A stretch of 64,000 nucleotides of DNA. Origin: Notospermus geniculatus. Lineage: Eukaryota; Nemertea; Pilidiophora; Heteronemertea; Lineidae. The stretch lies in assembly GCA_002633025.1 (NCBI GenBank), contig NMRB01000030.1:741137-805136 (forward strand), written 5' to 3'. The first letter of the stretch is position 1, and each line of letters begins with the position of its first letter. The translations under genes and the position numbers were made by a program. The notes under the pieces were generated by a model. It saw nothing but the letters and a program-made list of their open reading frames with translations. It had not been told where the DNA came from and searched no databases. This document shows positions 22,491-35,309 of the stretch, piece after piece.

Positions 22491-23533
22491 GTTGAATTGC
22501 CTTGTCTGGAAGGGCAAACTTTTTGTGGTAGTCTTTGTTCTTTTGTGATCTTACCTGTCCAATGATGCATGTATGATAAGTGATTCAGAAGTCGATCAAC
22601 AAGCTCCTTTGACTGCATGTTAACTGCGACTGCGGCCAGTTGCTGCAACCACTGAATAACAGTATACAATACGCTGAGCCATCTCAAATGGACGGTGAAT
22701 GATTGCCTTGCAGCTTGTACTTGTAATTCGCTTTTCCAAATATTTGCCTTGAAATACGTCTATGATCTCTCAAGTTAATTATTCACTCTAGTGACTGAGC
22801 AGACGATGTTAAGAGCGATTGCTTTCAGCAAATTTTGGTGATGGGTTGGCTAGAATTTCAAGTTTCAGTTGAGTTGTGATTTAAGTACAAATTTTGTGTT
22901 AGAGTTTTGATAGAATTCCAGGCAGTCAGGGCCTACTTCAAGATTCAGACACTTGCTTGAGAACATAAGCAATTTGAGGCTTGTATGGAGAGTTCGAAAT
23001 GTGAATGATTCCTGACAGAAGAATTGCCGCATTCAAAATCTTCTGGGCTAGTGCGTGAGGTGAAAGTCTTACTAACTCATCTTGTTGCCTCAGGAGCCTA
23101 CTGCAGATGGCAGCAATGACGACTAGCCAGAATGAAGATGCCAGGGAAATGTGCAGTTTCTGATACAGACACCAGTCCCATTTTCTTCGGCTGCTTTGCT
23201 GAACTTTGCCATGATTCTTTCCTAAGGTCTCCTTGCCTTCAAAGCTATCAATCCCTACAGCACAACAGCTTTCAAAAGTCCCAGAACTTCTTATGTTCAG
23301 TATGTCAGATGTTGTCAGTCACCTTAGACAGTAAGTTTTTTTTTTCATTGCTGATGTTGGTCTATACACGTTAGAAACTAATTTTCCGAAGCCATAGTAG
23401 TACTTATCTGTTGAGATTTCTAGCACGTATCCGTTTTGAACTATCAAAAGATTTGACTACATTGATTTGGGATGGTGATACCAATAATTGGCTTGAGTAG
23501 CAGATGCAAGTTATCACTGTCATCATTCAAGCA
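22491..23533. repeat. 1.05-kb direct duplication flanking a gap, copy B
   Basis: It starts GTTGAATTGCC exactly after the gap and repeats copy A through ATCATTCAAGCA, then continues into unique sequence. The coincidence of both copy boundaries with contig ends indicates overlapping haplotype contigs that were not merged. Confidence 0.92.
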
Positions 23534-23874
23534 ACTCTTAAGGCGTCGGCCAGAATTTGTTGTATCGTTGACGTATGTGGATTCACGTCAACACTTTCTG
23601 ATGATGATGAAGATTTGAATCTGGCGCTGGAGGATAGGATGCCTACCAGGCGGTATTTTGATTGATTGCCATTGTAAAATAGACTCAAAATTGACATCCA
23701 AATTGCCAAAATTTATTCACCCTTTATACTACGAGAGTCCAAAAGTGGCAGGCTGGATATCGGAGTTGGTATTTAAAATCTGGCCAGTCCAGACACTTGT
23801 TTGAGGGGTGTAAAGTCTTCCCAAAGTCAGCTGATAGTTGCCATCACAAATCACATGTTGTTGGGGAACCCATG

Positions 23875-24100
23875 TAAAGTCTGGCAACATCTAACTTTGA
23901 CCCAATGGAATGCGAAAGTTAGAAAATTGATAGTTGATTTTATTTCCACGGACTTTTAATCACACGCGGCTCTTGCACAGGCGAACAATCAGGGAACTAC
24001 CGCAAATGGTCGACAGGCGTGATTAAAAACCGCAAAGCTCTGCCTCATTTACATGACTTCCGCATTCCATTGGGTCGTAGTTAGATGTTGCCAGACTTTA
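23875..24100. mobile_element. MITE with TA ends, TAAAGTCTGGCAACATCTAAC family
   Basis: The left end TAAAGTCTGGCAACATCTAA, with a following GACCCAATGGAATGCG block, is inverted at the right end (CGCATTCCATTGGGTC...CCAGACTTTA) over about 43 bases. The inner segments TTTTAATCACACG and CGTGATTAAAA also pair. A TA at each border fits a Tc1/mariner-type target duplication. It is 226 bp and non-coding. Confidence 0.7.
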
Positions 24101-25523
24101 TATCTAGAAACACTCCTCCAGATGTTGCAGTATATCTGAGCAGTGTAGGCCTACAAAAAAATGTCTTAAGAATGTTGATGACGGAAGCATTGCCTTTTCC
24201 TTCCTATGATCTGAAGCCTTAAAAGTGACGAGACCACAGTTTTAAACTGTGTTACTTAGCCTGATGATGTTGTTGTCAGCCTCAAAGGATATAAAAATCA
24301 TATCTGTGATAAGTTGTTGGTACTTTTTTACATGCAGCATCCAGGGGTTTGCTTTTGGACCAGAGCTGCATTGAAACCTACCTGTGTAATTGTGACAAAA
24401 TCGTCTATTTGAATCAAAGCTATGAAAAGACTGAGAAAAGCAATCTTAGTTTTAAAATCACTGCAATTACTTCAGCGGATGTGCCTTTCAACAAACTCAA
24501 AGGAAGCAGGGTGGATGCCCTAACGAATGATGCTCTTTAGTTGTTGGATTGCAACTGCTGTCGGGGGCCTCTGATGTGCTGAAGGTGGGAGAGTTGGCGT
24601 CATTGTCATGAAATGATGATGAAATGGTCTTGAACAGAAAAAGATTACCATTGGGGCAGAATCCCAGCCCGATAGAAGAGAGTCTTGATTGTATAATAGG
24701 CCCTAGATACATTATCAACCCCTTTAGTCACTAGTTTCTTATCTCAACTTGTCAGAAGGACCAATACTAGTGAGCTGCATTGCATCAAACATGCATTCAT
24801 CTTCTTAGGGGCATACGTTATGCAATGCACTTTTCATGCTTCAATTTCATGCTCACTTCATGCTTTAACTGCACATAAAGATGCTTTGGTCGCAGATTCC
24901 TTGGAAAGATTTCTGATGAGAAGGACAATGTTGTTGTGAAACCTGAGGAGATTCTATCCCCCAGCGAGTTCCACCTGCTGTGCGTGGGATGTCACATTTT
25001 CCCTCCTATTGTTGATAATCTTTCAACATTCTCTTCCTGAAGAAGTTTTCAATCTTGGTCTTTGACAAAAGCGTTTTCTCTTGAATGGATCGTGGCAAGA
25101 AGTACCCGCCGGCCAATAAGATGAACCCAATGTTTTTACCCTGCTTGTTTTGTCCAAGTTTTCTGTACTTGAGCAACTTGCTTTCTCCAACTTGTCATCC
25201 TGCCTTTTTCGACTGACATGTGAAGATGTCATTCAGTTTACTGACCATTAGAATCATTCACGTGTGGGTGTTTTGCTCGGTTGTCTTAGGTGTAAGCATT
25301 TGAGCTGCATCACAAAAATGAGTCAATTGTGAAAAGGAATAGTGGAAAGGTATTCACAAAACACAAGATTTTTTTCTGATGGGTTTATCGTAAACCCGCT
25401 GCTCAAGGACGGCAGAGACAAGTTTGAGCTTTTACCTTACTTTTCTTGAATGCTAGAATGCATTGCCCTTTGAAACCAAAGTACATTGTCCTCAGCAACA
25501 ATGACGACACATCATTTTCTAGT
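24101..25523. other. Unassigned stretch
   Basis: No gene, RNA or intact element is supported. There are short frames at 24349-24540 (plus) and 25023-25232 (minus) without recognised motifs. CATGCATTCA/TTCATGCT words cluster near 24790-24865. Confidence 0.35.
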
Positions 25524-25731
25524 TCTTAGGAAAAGGCACAAAAATTGACACACAAAATGATAAATATCAAGAAGTGAACTTCCAGAAACTTGTGAATTTT
25601 CGACCCCAACCGGGGTCTTCCTCGGGCATTTTTCTCTCCAACTGAAAAGTGCCTGAGGAAGACCCCGGTTGGGGTCGAAAATTCACAAGTTTCTGGAAGT
25701 TCACTTCTTGATATTTATCTTAGGAAAAGGC
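25524..25731. mobile_element. Palindromic retroelement fragment with 14-bp target duplication (Penelope-like?)
   Basis: TCTTAGGAAAAGGC occurs at 25524-25537 and again at 25718-25731, a 14-bp target-site duplication. Between them lies a palindrome with arms 25559-25628 and 25650-25719 that match at 69 of 70 positions, around a 21-base centre. Each arm holds ACCCCGGTTGGGGT next to GAAA. The right arm reads CTGAGGA (25653-25659), GACCCC/GGGGTC (25661-25666 and 25671-25676) and GAAA (25677-25680), the order of a hammerhead-ribozyme core. Hammerhead motifs are known in Penelope-like elements, whose copies are often partly inverted. No reverse transcriptase is present here. Confidence 0.7.
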
Positions 25732-28700
25732 CCTGCTGTATGAGTAAACAGTTGCCTTTGTGAGCTGGAAGCTGTTCGACTTTGTTAACTTGCTCTTGGC
25801 TTTAGTTTTGAATGATGGAAGGTGTGATGTGATGTTGAATTCTATGTACATTTGCATTCTAAGGAAGATTGCCCAAGGCCTACATTGTAGTTTATAAGAA
25901 GCACAGCCTGCATTGTTGCCCAACATCACTGGCTTCCAGTATCTTGAAGTGGCAGTATCCAAAGCAACTCTTCAGCCCCGGATCTATGTCATTATTGTCT
26001 TCTGTCCTTCTTGGTGTCTGTGCTGTTGTTTATGACCAAATGTTTGGCCATCAGGTGTCTTTGTGTCCAGAGTGACTGGTGACAGGGTCAAACCAAGTCA
26101 AGGGAAACTACATGATACCAAGCTGTTTCCTGGTTGAACATTTTGCTCATGTCATCCCCCAAATTGCATGTTTTTCACCATTTTCTCATTTTTCTCTCTT
26201 TACAGGTAAGTTAAAAGATACAGTGTCTGTATTTCTTTTGAGGGTTGACAAGGTAGTGTGCTTTTAAAAGAAACCTTTTTAATTTCGTATGTAAAGTGTC
26301 TGTCAATGAAAGATATGAGAAAGGGCAAATGCTGATAGGTTCTGCCTCAAATTGGCATGGAATTTTTGGAGGGTTTGACACAATTCCTGATCTCAGGTGA
26401 AGGTAGAAGGAGTTTTTGCGATATGCACCATTGGATGGTATATAATATGAAATAGAAGTCGGGCCTGGATGGTATATAGTACCTTTAATTTCTAATGCTC
26501 GGGGACAAGCTGTTTATTCCAAGTTCCTCTGCAACTTAATTCAAAAGATGAAGAAAAACAAACCGTTGTGACAAAGTTTCATACCTTTATTCAATATACA
26601 CAATTTTCAACATTCAGGTATACCTTGGTTACAATGAAAGGAAAGTAACTTGCCCAAGGTTACAATCTTTGGCATCACCATTTTGTTTTTTTAACAATAC
26701 ATAATAATCTTTTGCCCCATGGCCTACATCAACCTTGGCTCAATTGTGAAGCTACTCTGAGTTGTTATTTCATACAGATATAGCCGTAGGTGACATGTGT
26801 TGGAAGTATTGAAATGTACAGTACATATAAAAAGTAGGAAACGTCTTTTCAGAATGTCCAGGCATATTCACTCTTGTCTAACCTTGTAACTGATCAAGAC
26901 CACAAAGTCACAGGCAGCTCAAATAAATCCTCTGTATCATTTGAATCAGGTCTTTGGCAAGGATGCTGTTGTTCACTAAAGTGAGTCTGCTCTGAATCCG
27001 ACATATACTGAGTTGCCTGTGGGTCTTGTTGTCTTGATCAGTTATGAAGTTAAAACAATTAAGTGTAAATATGACAAGACATTTAGAAAAAAGACTTAAG
27101 TAATGCAGGCTGTTGGTAACCGTACCTTGTCACTTGCAACAAACCCACACAGAAAAAATATGAACAAATGATTGAAAAATACCAACACAGTTTTTTGTGC
27201 CTCTGGCTTAGCTATTATTTCTCTGGAACTTGCTCATACCAGACTTGTAATTCGACAATCACAACTTGATACAATATCATTTTCATGAAGAAAATTCTCT
27301 GCTGTGGGGTGGTTGTCTATAATAGCTTGTCTATCCTTTGTTTTTTTCTTACATATTAGTTATTCATTCCATTGTACCTTTTAGCATTTGTTGCAGTTGT
27401 TGCATTCGAAACAACTAACAAGTGCCATGGTACACTATGGCATTTTTCCAGGTCCAGGTATAGTGTAGTAGTTTTTCAATAAAAAAAATTGTATGAATTG
27501 AGGACTTAAGCATAGCAAATTGCCAGATGGCATTTTCATGTTTCTCTTTTTCCACTTGTATTTCTGTTTCAATGCCAAACAGAACTTGCTTTCGATTTTC
27601 TTTGTGAATAATTCAGAAGGCGAGTTTTCTTTCACTGGATTATACATGAAAAAGAATCTACATGTATGTGCTACTTTTTCTGTGCTTTTAGCGTAAAATT
27701 GCTTGGGAGTAATTTTGAGTTGTAGGACAAAGATGCACCACAATCAAGTCCACTACTTGACGTCTTTCGCATAAGAACTCTGCAACTGGCGAAGAAATGC
27801 GATAGACCTCAAAAACATCAACAGTACCATAATATAGAGCGCATTCACCACTATTAACAATAAAGTTTTATTAAACCAGGAGTTGATGATACATGGGATT
27901 TCTATAAAAATAAAGCTCTAATCTTGTTCATCACCTCATCACTGTCAAGAATCATTCGTATCAAATTGAAACAAGAGAAAACGTAAGGGACTTTCACCTT
28001 CAGTTGAAACGGTAGAGGTAACAGGCTAGCAGCTCAAGCCTACCGCACAACTGGTGATTTCTTCTCGCCTGGCCATGATTGTCGCCACTCCATCTTGTCA
28101 GCTTTTGTTGGCAACAACTGAAAACTGTTGCCAGCAACAGTTTCCAATTGATTTTTGTGCCAGTTGTTGCTGGCCATTGCCTCATATGAGGGTTTGGTGA
28201 TGGGAACAACTAACAGGTTGTGTCATTGACCAATCAGCATGGGCTTTCATATCATGTGACAAGTTGACCAATCAGCATGGGTTCTCATATCACACGACAG
28301 TAAGTTAAGCTTATGGTAGCTGATGATAAAAATCACCTGTTGTGTCCTTGTAGTAGGGTTAACGATACAAAAATCACATCTTGATGTCATGGGTGTTTGA
28401 GTAATCTGAAATATCTCTTGTCAAGAAGGAAGGACAAGTTCCATCTGGAGGGAAGGGGCAAATACAACATCTGTTTATTTGGAAACAAACAGCTTTTAAG
28501 CATCGTTCAAAGCTACATGTACATCAATACTCATGACAAGTTATTCTCAGGAGACTGCAGGCTTTGCAGATGACACATGTGGCAAATGGTTGTCAAAAGT
28601 TCCAAAAACAGACATATTGGCTCAAGTTCAGAAACTTTCAGATGAGATAATCTCAAGCTGCGACTATCATGGACCTAGCTGGAGGCTTTTCCTGGTTCTG

Positions 28701-31421
28701 ACATCTGTCACAATTGTTTTCTTCTTGGGTGGAAACCCTCTACATTTGCTCACTCTGCATGATTATTGCTCATCAGCAGATTTCATCCTGAAACAACCAG
28801 GGTCGTCACAAATGCACCTCCCCTCACATTTGTCATTGTAGGGACTGGTGGGGGCTGTAAATGGCTTGAGTTTTGCAGGGTGCAGCAGATTGGAATTCTG
28901 TTCACCTTTTCCAGCAGCAGCTCGCCAATGAAGGAGACCACATGGCCTATTACACAAAATCCATACTGCCAGACACACCACACTCCCTGCACCCTCTCAT
29001 TCAGACTCCAGGCACACATGACTGCAGACAAAAATCATCACTCACTCACACACATACAAATTGTGGACTGTAGGAGCTAAAAAGAAGTTTTTTGTTCAAT
29101 CACACATCAAATTGAAATATCTAAAGTGCTCTTTTTGAGCTTTCCAGTGAATGGTTACCACACGTGCTTTTGCGATTAGGGGCTTCATTGTCAATTGCTT
29201 TTGCAATTTGGGACTGCATTGTCAATTGGTGGCAATGGTTTTCAGTAGACTTCTACAGCAGCGACACCTACGTGTAATTCATGCTTGTTGAAAAATCCCC
29301 ATTAGAAGTATCTTATTCTGTTGCTCTATCTTTCCTCCATTTGGTACTATAAATCAGAATTGGAATAGTTAATAGCTTAAAACGTCCATTGCTTTGGAAT
29401 CTCTGTTTTATCTGATTGTTATCGATTGCAGTGTTGCAGAAATGGCTCCTAAGCCTCCAGTGATAATTAACCTTTTGCAGGATATCGAAAACATGGCCCA
29501 TCTCGAGATCCATCTCACTATAAAAAGTCATATCGTCATTGTTTATTTCGACTCTGTCTAAAACACTTTGAAGCTAAGATTTTGTTATCGGTCTCATGAC
29601 ATTTTGCCTGTTTTTCTCCAATATTTCATGCTCATGTTGATAAATTTTTAGCAACTGCGAGAGAAATCCTGTCTAGACAAGTTGAATTTCTGTCTTCACA
29701 AAATCCAATAAAATCTTCCGTCAACATTTTACCTTGTAAATCACGATTCCCGTAACATTCAATTGCCCTGTAAATGTTCCCCATTTGTTTTATTGAGCAC
29801 TTTCAAATGTCTTTATTGAAAGTTCCGTGACTTTGCATTCTGCCCCTTGTTCCACATTGACATTCCTGATTCTCCCACTCAGTCACTTGAATTACATCTG
29901 CGGTTTTGAATCAAAGGTTCAATAAGGGCAGCCGCTTCGGTGTGTGACGTGAATGATCGGCATCCAACAGCGCAGAGCCTCAAATTGCAACTTGGGGGAG
30001 AGTTTGATCACGATGAGAGGGACTGGTTTGGTGACACTGCTACAGCATCTTTGCCCTCGTTGTGCATATCTTTTGTCAACCATTTCATTGAAAAGCCACA
30101 GCAATTTGCCATTCAATTACATCCATGTAATATATACTGTACATTCCTCCTAAGTTAATCAGTCCGCCACCCTGATTCAATTACTACCATTCATCCTACC
30201 AGTCCATCATTTCATTAACAGTGACACATTATGAGATAAGCGTGAATTATTTTGATCATAATGACGGATTTAATTGACGATGGCATGACTGTTCAGTCAG
30301 TGATAAAGTGTAGTGATCGCCGTGATTTCGTATCACGGACTTAGTTGTTGATAACCACAGTTATCTACGCCCCTAAGTATTCATATTGTGATTCAAACCA
30401 TTTTGAGCCAAAGATATCTAGTGTAGGGGACACTCTTCATTTAGGACACATTTAGGACTGACGGATGCTGTCCTTTGTGAGGGACTTTGTTGTCATGCTT
30501 TTACGTTCGTGCACTGTGTGTATGTCATTTGTGATGTTTGTCAGATGACGTGGGCCTGCAGATGGTAAAAAAATCTCAATAGCATTTCTGAAATGCCAAA
30601 ACCCTTGTTTAGAATGGATCACAAGTATAAAAATTGATGAAAATGGACCTTTGATGGAGAATAATCCAATATATATGAGGGAAATTGAGAAAAATTTGAA
30701 ATCTGGCTGTTTAGTCCAGGTGCCAGTTTTGGTTATGGTCATTGTTGAGGGTGCACTGACCAATTCCACCTGATTCCACCAGAGTTTCCCAGTGTCAGAG
30801 TGTCAGAGAACTGTTAAATACCTTTGCGAGATTAAAAAGTACATTGGTGTTCGTTGGTGTCTAGAGTCCTTAACAGAGGTGTCCACTCAGGGAGACTCCA
30901 CTCTATTAATATTCCTGACATGTTCCCTCTATGAAGCAGTGAAGTGACCAAACACTTTGACATGAAAGTCTAATCTTTGTTTCTCGTAGACATCATAAGA
31001 CACATGTGGATTATCAAACAGAATGAATTATGCTGAAAGTGACCGAAGCGAACTGAGAAATCTCTAAGCAAGCTTGTGGGAAAGACTTTTCTGCTTGGTG
31101 ACAAAATTTAAACTGTAAAGGACAAAATTAGTCAAAAAGTTATACAGATGTATGGTATATAAAGGGGATGGGTGAGGCTGCAGTGGTAAGACTTCCTCAT
31201 CCAGTGGGAAACCCTGGGGATGCTCGCTTCTCACTTTGTTGTTTGTGAACAGCATTTGAAGATTTCTCCTGCCACAGCATCTTGCCCTGACAAGCATTCC
31301 TATCACTCCTACTCTCGCTGAGGCCACGGAGCGGAGCGGAGTCGAAGGGCAGTGACTATAGCTAGGCCTTGATATGTCAAGATGCTGCCACAGGGGAATT
31401 GGGCCTCTGTCGCCTTTTAGA
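25732..31421. other. Long non-coding stretch
   Basis: No supported gene. It contains a candidate recursive splice site at 26206 and a hairpin block at about 28095-28175 (GTTGGCAACAACTG, GTTGCCAGCAACAG, GTTGTTGCTGGCC) related to 15615-15650. A doubled GACCAATCAGCATGGG lies near 28228 and 28267. A 102-codon plus-strand frame (28533-28841) contains FADDT but is not convincing as reverse transcriptase. The block 31190-31390 is a distant relative of the tandem repeat at 55367-56162. Confidence 0.4.
26190..26211 (+). promoter_or_regulatory. Candidate recursive splice site (zero-length exon)
   Basis: A long pyrimidine tract (CATTTTTCTCTCTTTACAG) runs directly into GTAAGT, with the AG/GT junction at 26205/26206. 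A full 3' splice site fused to a consensus 5' splice site is the defining pattern of a ratcheting point in very long introns. It could arise by chance in AT-rich DNA, and no flanking exons are identified. Confidence 0.35.
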
Positions 31422-31531
31422 CATCATCCCATAGCAGGGTTTTGGTCTTGCTTCTCCTGATACAATCGCACACTTTGTGTGAGTGGATGAAGTGGAACGA
31501 GGTACATGTAAAATCCTGCTGTGGGAGGATG
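31422..31531. mobile_element. hAT-like MITE, CATCCTCCC family, copy 5
   Basis: The ends are CATCATCCCATAGCAGGG and CCTGCTGTGGGAGGATG, with hairpin interior CACACTTTGTGTGAGTGG. Flanking octamers CTTTTAGA and CTTTTGTA agree at 6 of 8 positions, a decayed target duplication. Confidence 0.82.
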
Positions 31532-33584
31532 CTTTTGTAAAACTTTACTAATAAACGATAAGAAGAAACTGGTGTGCTCTTCCACAAATAAAGAATCCTG
31601 ATCTTCTGAACTGTTGAAAAATATAAATAGACCTTCATGGATGGTTTGTTCTTGAGTTCAAAGGAACTAATGAGGATGACACTGTTAATGTTACCATTTA
31701 TTGATGTTCATTCCCTCCCTCTCTTTAGTCTTGTTCACAGCTGAATAAATTTTAGTCATCCATTTTCGTTAGGTTTTTCAGTGAATACGCCTTTGGGTTG
31801 TGAAAGTTTTTTTCTCACATGATAGATTTTACACCCCCAGGGGTTACACATTGATTTTTAAAAAATTTTCATTGATAATTGATAATGCTTTGCGTGGTGT
31901 TGTTTTACATATTTGGCTAGCTCTGCTTCTCTGCAGTGATGAAGGGAGCAAACCCAAGAACCACAAGTTTCCTCAGGATACCCTTCAAGAGTAACTGATT
32001 GTTGACGCCAAAGGCTATTCCCCTGTTTGCCTTCTCCCCTTGTTTATCCCACTAAGAGTTAATTATTGAACGGAGAAAATGCCCTGTTTACCTCATCAGC
32101 TCTTATAGTCTCAGATTTCTTTGCATTATCGGCGAAGTCTAAAAAACGTCAGACTCTGGGGATCTTGCTTTTAGTTTCAGATGTTGGTACGTGTCTTGGG
32201 TTTATTAACAACGTAACCCACAAAAAACGTGTGACTGTTTTCAGTCCAGCGATACCACGTGTCACACTGTTGGCTTCCCAAGTGATAGAGTTCCAGTACC
32301 GCTCCTGGACTCGGCAGTTTCATGGATTCTGATTGAGTTTGGTGCCAGGGACTACATCAAGCCATATATTTCCAGGTGCATTACTATTTCAAATGAGCTG
32401 AGTTCCATGAACTCCACCATGAAGATTTCATTTCCATCACCCTAATCTCAGTTCAGAAGAGAAGATACACATGGGGTTTTATTTGTGGTGTAATTGCCAT
32501 ATTGTAATGCATATTCATTTAGTCTCTTTTTACTATCATTTCCCCACGTTCCAAATCCATCCAATTTTCTTTTATTGCAAAAGTAATAAGGTGGTTCACC
32601 CACATCTTTGCCAATATTGTATCGCGGGTGTTGTTATGGAAATAAAATATTCCATACAAAAGAAAAAAATTCACATCTTCTTTTCCATTTAAATGGAATT
32701 TGATAATCGTCGTTTGCATATTGGCGTACATTTTGATTCTGAATGAAGTGTGTGTTCGGGAGACCTACTGCATCAGTGTCTACTTGAGAATGTTAGGGCT
32801 GTGGTCATTCAAATCTTCAAGCAGGATTTGGCAATTTCTATGAATATTTTAGAGGATTGAGCTATCAGGGAAGCCATGTGCTGTCAAAGGAATCAAAGTG
32901 GTGTATTGGGTCTAATCTATTAGTAAAATTGGGATGTGAGGGCCTACTGGCAAATGAACTAAGTACCCCAGTAAGTGTTTGATCCACACTCTGCCCTGTA
33001 GGCCGACTCTATGGTCTATATTTAGATGTTAAGAAAACGAATTAAGTGGAACTTCACTCCGCAGTCCAATATTCAATATTGAAAAGTAGCAAAACCAAAG
33101 GTCAGAACCCAGACAACATTGACAATCTGAAACAGCCTGCCCCTGCACTGCATTGACATTTTGATGCCCGGCCAATATTCCAACTACCTCGTCAGAATAC
33201 CAATAATGGGGTTTTCTGGTTGCTGCCATTGTTTTAAACAAAACTTTCATGAGCGTATTATTGGTGGATTGATAGTCGAAATATCGGTAATCAATTCTAC
33301 GTTGTTAGGTTATTTCGTTTGCTTAGTTTGTGTTTTTGGTAAAACCACATCAAGGATGCCAAAAATAGACTGGTATTTAAAATTCATTTTCTTAAATGTT
33401 TTTCTTGCTTTGTATTATCCTTTTTGGTGCACCAGACGAGTTATTTTCTAGGCTACTAGAAGTTAACCATCAACTACTGAAGGGTGGCTGTTTGTTTCAT
33501 AACAAATGGAAAATGTTGGGTAATTTCTTTCTGATTTCAAGCAGTTTGCTAAGAATCACATCTGTTGTATCCATTTCTTTCAGT
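31532..33584. other. Unassigned stretch
   Basis: Short frames only (for example 32066-32332 plus, 88 codons, and 33161-33451 plus, 96 codons), none with a recognised motif. No RNA gene or intact mobile element is seen. Confidence 0.35.
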
Positions 33585-34040
33585 GGAATAATAAATCCGA
33601 ACTTCCAATGGATTTTTAATTGATCCATTACAGCAGATTTCAGTGGATCCACGACATTTGATGGATCCATTGAAATCCGCTGAATGTTCTGTGGACGACC
33701 TTCAATGAATTTCAATGGAACCATGACCTTCAACAGATTTCAATGAAACCATGCATGACCTTCATTGGATTTCAGTGCAACCATGCCTGACCTTCAATGG
33801 ATCCGTCACCTTCAGCGAATGTCAATAGATCCATGACCTTCCAAGGGATCCATGACCTTCAGAGGGATTCACGACCTTCAATGGAATTCAATGAAACCAT
33901 GCATGACTACAGTGGATTCCATTGGAACCATGACCTTCAATGGATCCATGACCTTCAGTGGATGTCAGTGGAACTATGACCTTCAATGGTTCACCTTTAA
34001 GGGATGTCAGTGCAATCTCGATCTGTTACTTTGAAGGATC
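33585..34040. repeat. Irregular ATGGATCCATGACCTTCA minisatellite
   Basis: About 450 bp of interleaved words: GGATTTCAGTGGATCC, AACCATGACCTTCAATGG, GATCCATGACCTTC. Units of roughly 25-35 bp alternate in irregular order. Both strands stay open over parts of it (33497-33733 minus, 33797-33979 plus), as expected for a low-complexity repeat. Confidence 0.8.
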
Positions 34041-35309
34041 CATTGGCCATCAGTGTAGTGAGGTCCTGCAGGGCAATGAGACTCAGTGTCTTTAGATTGG
34101 GGGAAGTTTAGTTTAGGAAGATTTATTAAAGATTGGGGGAAGATCTGAAGTCACTTTTCCAAAAACTTGTTAACTTGATCACAGTTATGAAATCCGGCTG
34201 CCTTGATTCAAATTTCCACTTCAGAGAGAATTGTGGATTTTCATTGGATGATTCCTAATTCAAATTTAAAGCATATTTTTGTTGGAAATGCTCTCATTTC
34301 TCAATTAAGAAACATCGAAGAGTGTCACGGCAAGCTCTTTCAGATCCATGGCTTTTTAAGGATTCACCTCCTCTGACTCATACTAATTGGGGGTGACATT
34401 TTTTATCTGTGAACTTGATGATCAAAAGTTTTTATGTCAGAAGTTGGAGACCAATCACTCCTGGTTAATTACAGTGAGATGTCTGGCGTGGAAAAATATC
34501 TTGTGAGCGTGCACGGATTGAGAATGGTTTTCATTCGATGTGTCAGAGTGCGTCATCCTATTAAAATTTGCATTAGTAGGGTAAATCCGATAGGTTTCAT
34601 GATCCGTGATCACCTTACTGGTTTTAAAATGTTGATTAATTGGACAACTCCATAATTTCCTGTTGCTCTTTTTGGAAAAATGTGACATTATCAAGTTGTA
34701 GATCACTTTGAGAGATATGGAGCATTTTGAAGGTGTCAGATCTTCATCACATCTATCATATGGGTAGCTTTTTAATAGGACACTAAAAAGTATTTCTAGC
34801 TTAGCAACAGATTAATTTGTTTGGCATGAACCTAACTCAAACTGCTCACACCCCAAAAAGGGATGCTGCTGGGCTCAGAGAAGATCAGATAATCATAAGG
34901 GAGTCACCTGCAATGTTAATTTGAGAAGAGGACTTACTGTTTGTCACTGAAACATTGCTCTACTCTCATCAAAGTTAAATGTTTGAATGAGTGGAATATC
35001 AAGTCTGATTTGAAGTTCATTTGAAATGTGAATAATGTAGTCATCCTGGGAATCGACCGACCTTGTAATGTTACAAGGTCTTTTTGATTCCCTCGTGATG
35101 ACTGGGGGATACAACGCTATACCTTCCAAATAAACCGATAGAACTACATCAGGTTTACCAAGCGTTTGGCTGGTATTATGATCCTCTTTTGATATTCCAG
35201 TGGATGGTGAGGACTAGACGAGTAAACAAGGAGTAAACAAGGTGCCTCGTGTTCAGATGTCAATTTGTCCTGCTGTAGGTTTGATATACTCTCTGTAGGA
35301 AATGGAGCG
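34041..35309. other. Unassigned stretch
   Basis: No gene or intact repeat recognised. The short frames around 34434-34706 on both strands overlap and lack known motifs. Confidence 0.35.

Noticed and set aside
28533-28841. Plus-strand frame with FADDT, reminiscent of the reverse-transcriptase YADD box
   Set aside because: Only the FADDT word and a loosely similar following helix were seen. No upstream or downstream RT blocks are present and the rest of the frame is not RT-like.
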